A DNA stretch of 64,000 nt, from contig NZ_PVRV01000013.1 of assembly GCF_003012345.1 (NCBI RefSeq), positions 1 to 64,000 on the forward strand, read 5' to 3'. This stretch comes from Phytohalomonas tamaricis. Lineage in GTDB: Bacteria; Pseudomonadota; Gammaproteobacteria; Pseudomonadales; Halomonadaceae. The notes under the pieces are model-generated. The model made no database searches and was not told where the DNA came from. It saw nothing but the letters and a program-made list of their open reading frames with translations. Shown piece after piece: positions 61,821 through 64,000 of the stretch. The position numbers and the translations under genes were made by a program. Positions within the stretch are counted from its first letter, which is position 1. The number at the start of each line of letters is the position of its first letter.

Positions 61821-61856
61821 AAAACGCCCACTCGGTAAAACCGTAGTGGGCGTTTT
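61821..61856. terminator. Bidirectional terminator
   Basis: AAAACGCCCACT and AGTGGGCGTTTT pair perfectly; the loop itself holds CGGT/ACCG. T-rich on both strands, it ends the hypothetical gene (plus) and the tRNA-Pro transcript (minus). Confidence 0.9.
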
Positions 61857-61867
61857 GCGGTAATTCT

Positions 61868-61944
61868 TGGTCGGAATAGCAGGATTCGAACCTGCGACCT
61901 CTGCCTCCCGAAGGCAGCGCTCTACCAAGCTGAGCTATATTCCG
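61868..61944 (-). tRNA. tRNA-Pro (CGG)
   Basis: 77-base cloverleaf on the minus strand with acceptor CGGAATA/TATTCCG, anticodon CGG (plus positions 61908-61910) in loop TTCGGGA, and an encoded CCA. It reads CCG codons. Confidence 0.96.
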
Positions 61945-61983
61945 ATCGTCTGGCGCTGCTAAGCAGTGACTCGACGGAGCGCA

Positions 61984-62011
61984 ATTATACGCAAGGCGTA
62001 CGCTAATGCAA
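61984..62011 (-). promoter_or_regulatory. Promoter of tRNA-Pro
   Basis: On the minus strand TTGCAT (62011-62006) and a perfect TATAAT (61989-61984) with a 16-base spacer, 39 bases before the tRNA. Confidence 0.85.
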
Positions 62012-62034
62012 CCCTAGGCCCACATGGCCGGTAA

Positions 62035-63009
62035 TCAGGCCTGACGGTCGACCGCTTGACGAGCAAGCAATGTCAAACTGTCGCGGTAGGGACTCTCGGG
62101 CAGTACCCTAAGCTCCTTTAACGCTTTGTCCGCCATGGCTTCGGCCTGGCGACGTGTGTATTCAAGCGCGCCAGACTCTTGCACGATCGCAAGGACTTTA
62201 TCCAGATGCTCAAGGCCCCCTTGCTGGATTGCGGTACGGATCAGAGCGGCTTGTTCGGGAGTACCTGCCTGCATGGCATGAATCAGCGGTAGCGTGGGTT
62301 TGCCTTCGGCCAGATCGTCTCCGACGTTCTTGCCCATGGTTGAGGCATCACCCTGATAGTCGAGCAGGTCATCAATCAGCTGGAACGCCATACCCAGATA
62401 GCGGCCGTAAAGTTTTAGCGCTTCTTCTTGCGCCGGGGTTGCTCCAGCCAGTATGGCACCGGTGTGTGAAGACGCCTCGAACAGCATGGCTGTCTTGCCT
62501 TGAATGGTGTCGTAATAGGCCTGTTCATCAATATCGGCGTTGCCAATATTAGTCAGTTGGAGCACTTCGCCTTCGGCGATAACAGCAGTAGCTGCCGAAA
62601 GAATCTCCATGATCCTCATCGAGCCCACATCGACCATCATCTGGAACGAGCGTGAGTAAAGGAAATCGCCTACCAGCACCGAGGGGGCATTGCCCCAAGC
62701 GTTATTGGCCGTGGCTCGGCCGCGACGCAGTGCAGATTCATCGACCACGTCATCGTGCAGCAGCGTCGAGGTGTGCATGAACTCGATCAGGGCGGCAAGC
62801 GTGATATGTTTGTCCTCGGCATAGCCGAGTGAGCGAGCAGCAAGCAGCACCAGCAGCGGCCGCACACGTTTGCCGCCACTATCGACGATATAGTTGCCGA
62901 TGGTCTGTACAAGAGGAACACGGGAGGCCAACCGGGCATGGATAGTACGGTCGACGGCGGCGAAATCGTCTGCCACCGGGGCATGGGTCGGCAATGCGTT
63001 AGGATGCAT
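62035..63009 (-). CDS. ispB: Polyprenyl diphosphate synthase (IspB type)
   Basis: 324 residues (E. coli 323). All-trans polyprenyl diphosphate synthase making the side chain of ubiquinone. The first Asp-rich motif is DDVVD at 86-90 (LLHDDVVDESALRRG) and the second is LIDDLLDYQGD. The residues before the first motif (MHTSTLLH) set product length, expected C40-C45; I cannot tell which. Divergent from rplU-rpmA-obgE, a widely kept arrangement. Confidence 0.95.
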   Translation of the reverse strand: MHPNALPTHAPVADDFAAVDRTIHARLASRVPLVQTIGNYIVDSGGKRVRPLLVLLAARSLGYAEDKHITLAALIEFMHTSTLLHDDVVDESALRRGRATANNAWGNAPSVLVGDFLYSRSFQMMVDVGSMRIMEILSAATAVIAEGEVLQLTNIGNADIDEQAYYDTIQGKTAMLFEASSHTGAILAGATPAQEEALKLYGRYLGMAFQLIDDLLDYQGDASTMGKNVGDDLAEGKPTLPLIHAMQAGTPEQAALIRTAIQQGGLEHLDKVLAIVQESGALEYTRRQAEAMADKALKELRVLPESPYRDSLTLLARQAVDRQA

Positions 63010-63112
63010 GACTCGGCTTATTCACCTGAAGGATTGGGCCGTGCGTTCGGGCCATGGTTTGCCGGTATGCTAGGCGCGCCCTGCGGGAGCGTCAAGGCAC
63101 AGCGGGTAACGC

Positions 63113-63141
63113 TTGAGCATATCGTTATTGACAGTTATAAT
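63113..63141 (+). promoter_or_regulatory. Promoter of rplU-rpmA
   Basis: TTGAGC (63113-63118) and a perfect TATAAT (63136-63141) with a 17-base spacer, about 130 bases before rplU. Confidence 0.8.
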
Positions 63142-63272
63142 CCGCGCCCTTGAGGTTGCCGTGTGCGATTTCTTTCTCATCGTGCTCCCTGTCAGATGGT
63201 TGCCAAGATAGGCGCCACTCGCAGCAGGTCAATCAAGCAGCGATTCAGATGAGCACTCCATTGGAGACCATA

Positions 63273-63581
63273 ATGTACGCAGTTATCAAAAGCGGTGGCA
63301 AGCAGTACCGCGTTAAAGAAGGCCAGCGCATCAAGCTCGAGAAGCTGGAAGTTGCCACTGGCGACAGCGTCGAGTTCGATCAGGTATTAATGATCGGCGG
63401 CGATGAAGTTACAATCGGTGCGCCGCTCGTCGAAGGTGCCAAAGTGACTGCAGAAGTCGTGTCCCATGGCCGTGGCGACAAGGTGACGATCATCAAGTTC
63501 CGTCGCCGTAAGCATCACATGAAGCGTCAGGGCCACCGCCAGTGGTTCACTGAAGTCAAGATCACCGGGATTTCCGCCTGA
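63273..63581 (+). CDS. rplU: 50S ribosomal protein L21
   Basis: 102 residues (E. coli 103). It binds 23S rRNA near L20. [21 protein letters not shown] and the basic [21 protein letters not shown] are conserved. The start is ATG 63273 with TTGGAGA upstream; an in-frame extension to 63150 has no homology. Confidence 0.97.
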   Translation: MYAVIKSGGKQYRVKEGQRIKLEKLEVATGDSVEFDQVLMIGGDEVTIGAPLVEGAKVTAEVVSHGRGDKVTIIKFRRRKHHMKRQGHRQWFTEVKITGISA

Positions 63582-63615
63582 GCGGATCATCCCCCAACGA
63601 GTGAGGTAATTTGCA

Positions 63616-63873
63616 ATGGCTCACAAGAAGGCGGCAGGTAGTACACGTAACGGTCGCGATTCGGAATCCAAACGCCTTGGTGTCAAGCTGTACGGTGGTC
63701 AGGTCGCTACGGCCGGCAACATCATCGTGCGTCAGCGTGGCACCAAGTTTCATGCGGGCACTGGTGTGGGCGTAGGCAAGGACTATACCTTGTTTGCTCT
63801 CAAGGACGGTCACGTCAAGTTTGAGACCAAAGGCCCGAAGCAGCGCAAGTTTGTCAGCATCGTTTCTGCCTGA
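63616..63873 (+). CDS. rpmA: 50S ribosomal protein L27
   Basis: 85 residues (E. coli 85). Its flexible N-terminus ([21 protein letters not shown]) reaches the peptidyl-transferase centre. There is no cleavable Firmicute-type prefix. It lies 34 bases after rplU and is followed by a terminator. Confidence 0.98.
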   Translation: MAHKKAAGSTRNGRDSESKRLGVKLYGGQVATAGNIIVRQRGTKFHAGTGVGVGKDYTLFALKDGHVKFETKGPKQRKFVSIVSA

Positions 63874-63908
63874 GACGTTCGTTGTTACTTGCGACTGAGT
63901 GTCGTGTG

Positions 63909-63938
63909 AAAAGCCCCGCCAAAGGCGGGGCTTTTTTT
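63909..63938 (+). terminator. Terminator after rpmA
   Basis: AAAAGCCCCGCC and GGCGGGGCTTTT pair perfectly around AAA, followed by more T. It separates rplU-rpmA from obgE. Confidence 0.95.
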
Positions 63939-63974
63939 GTATCATGACGAGAGCATCGTCAGGAGTTTAAGGTC

Positions 63975-64000
63975 ATGCAGTTCGTCGACGAATCATCGAT
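63975..64000 (+). CDS. obgE: GTPase ObgE/CgtA (5' end only)
   Basis: Only the first eight codons lie in the window. They read MQFVDESS, close to E. coli ObgE (MKFVDEAS), and AGGAG lies 10 bases upstream. Position after rplU-rpmA is the usual one for this ribosome-assembly GTPase. Confidence 0.8.

Overview
The window is a core-genome segment of a gammaproteobacterium. The ribosomal and RNA polymerase operons are in the gammaproteobacterial order, FabA/FabB and RapA are present, and many promoters match the sigma-70 consensus. Three linkages fit the Halomonadaceae/Oceanospirillales best: cyo next to yajR, the tRNA-Tyr/Gly/Thr/Trp-secE-nusG block, and ispB divergent from rplU-rpmA-obgE. I would guess a relative of Zymobacter, Carnimonas or Halomonas; this is inference from gene order and protein similarity recalled from memory. 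I see no insertion sequence, prophage, CRISPR array or rRNA gene.

Layout. 1-10.3 kb: a YajR-type MFS transporter (minus), cytochrome bo3 quinol oxidase cyoABCDE (plus), then a CioA/CioB-type cytochrome bd oxidase. 10.3-13.1 kb: birA, four tRNA genes, secE, nusG. 13.1-28.6 kb: rplKAJL, rpoBC, and the str operon rpsL-rpsG-fusA-tuf. 28.6-42.5 kb: the S10, spc and alpha operons run together from rpsJ to rplQ, including secY, rpmJ and rpoA. 42.5-49.3 kb: an EAL phosphodiesterase, uvrA divergent from ssb, a degenerate SDR-fold protein and a PlsC-like acyltransferase. 49.4-51.2 kb: fabA-fabB (minus). 51.9-54.7 kb: a MerR/LitR-like regulator, a CbiX-like chelatase and a YfcH-like SDR protein, with several TGTACA-type sites in the spacers. 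54.8-61.8 kb: rapA, a 42-residue entericidin-like lipoprotein, an Lgt-like/thioredoxin membrane protein, a small membrane protein, a ClsC-like phospholipase D protein and an unknown membrane-anchored protein. 61.9-64 kb: tRNA-Pro, ispB, rplU, rpmA and the first codons of obgE.

How it works together. Most of the window is information processing: transcription (RNA polymerase core, NusG, RapA), translation (about 30 ribosomal proteins, EF-G, EF-Tu, five tRNAs) and protein export (SecE, SecY). Two quinol oxidases supply aerobic respiration: a proton-pumping haem-copper enzyme for high oxygen, and a bd-type enzyme with an FNR/Anr-like box upstream for low oxygen or cyanide/sulfide stress. IspB makes the ubiquinone side chain they depend on, and CyoE makes haem O. 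FabA/FabB, PlsC and the ClsC-like protein act on membrane lipids.

The least ordinary part is the small 51.9-54.7 kb cluster. It resembles light-responsive class II LitR loci but has no photolyase or LOV photoreceptor in view. Other points of interest are the missing second tuf copy and missing coaX at their usual positions, a 154-base spacer with hairpins between rpsJ and rplC, and the Lgt-like/thioredoxin fusion. I found no clear new multi-gene system.
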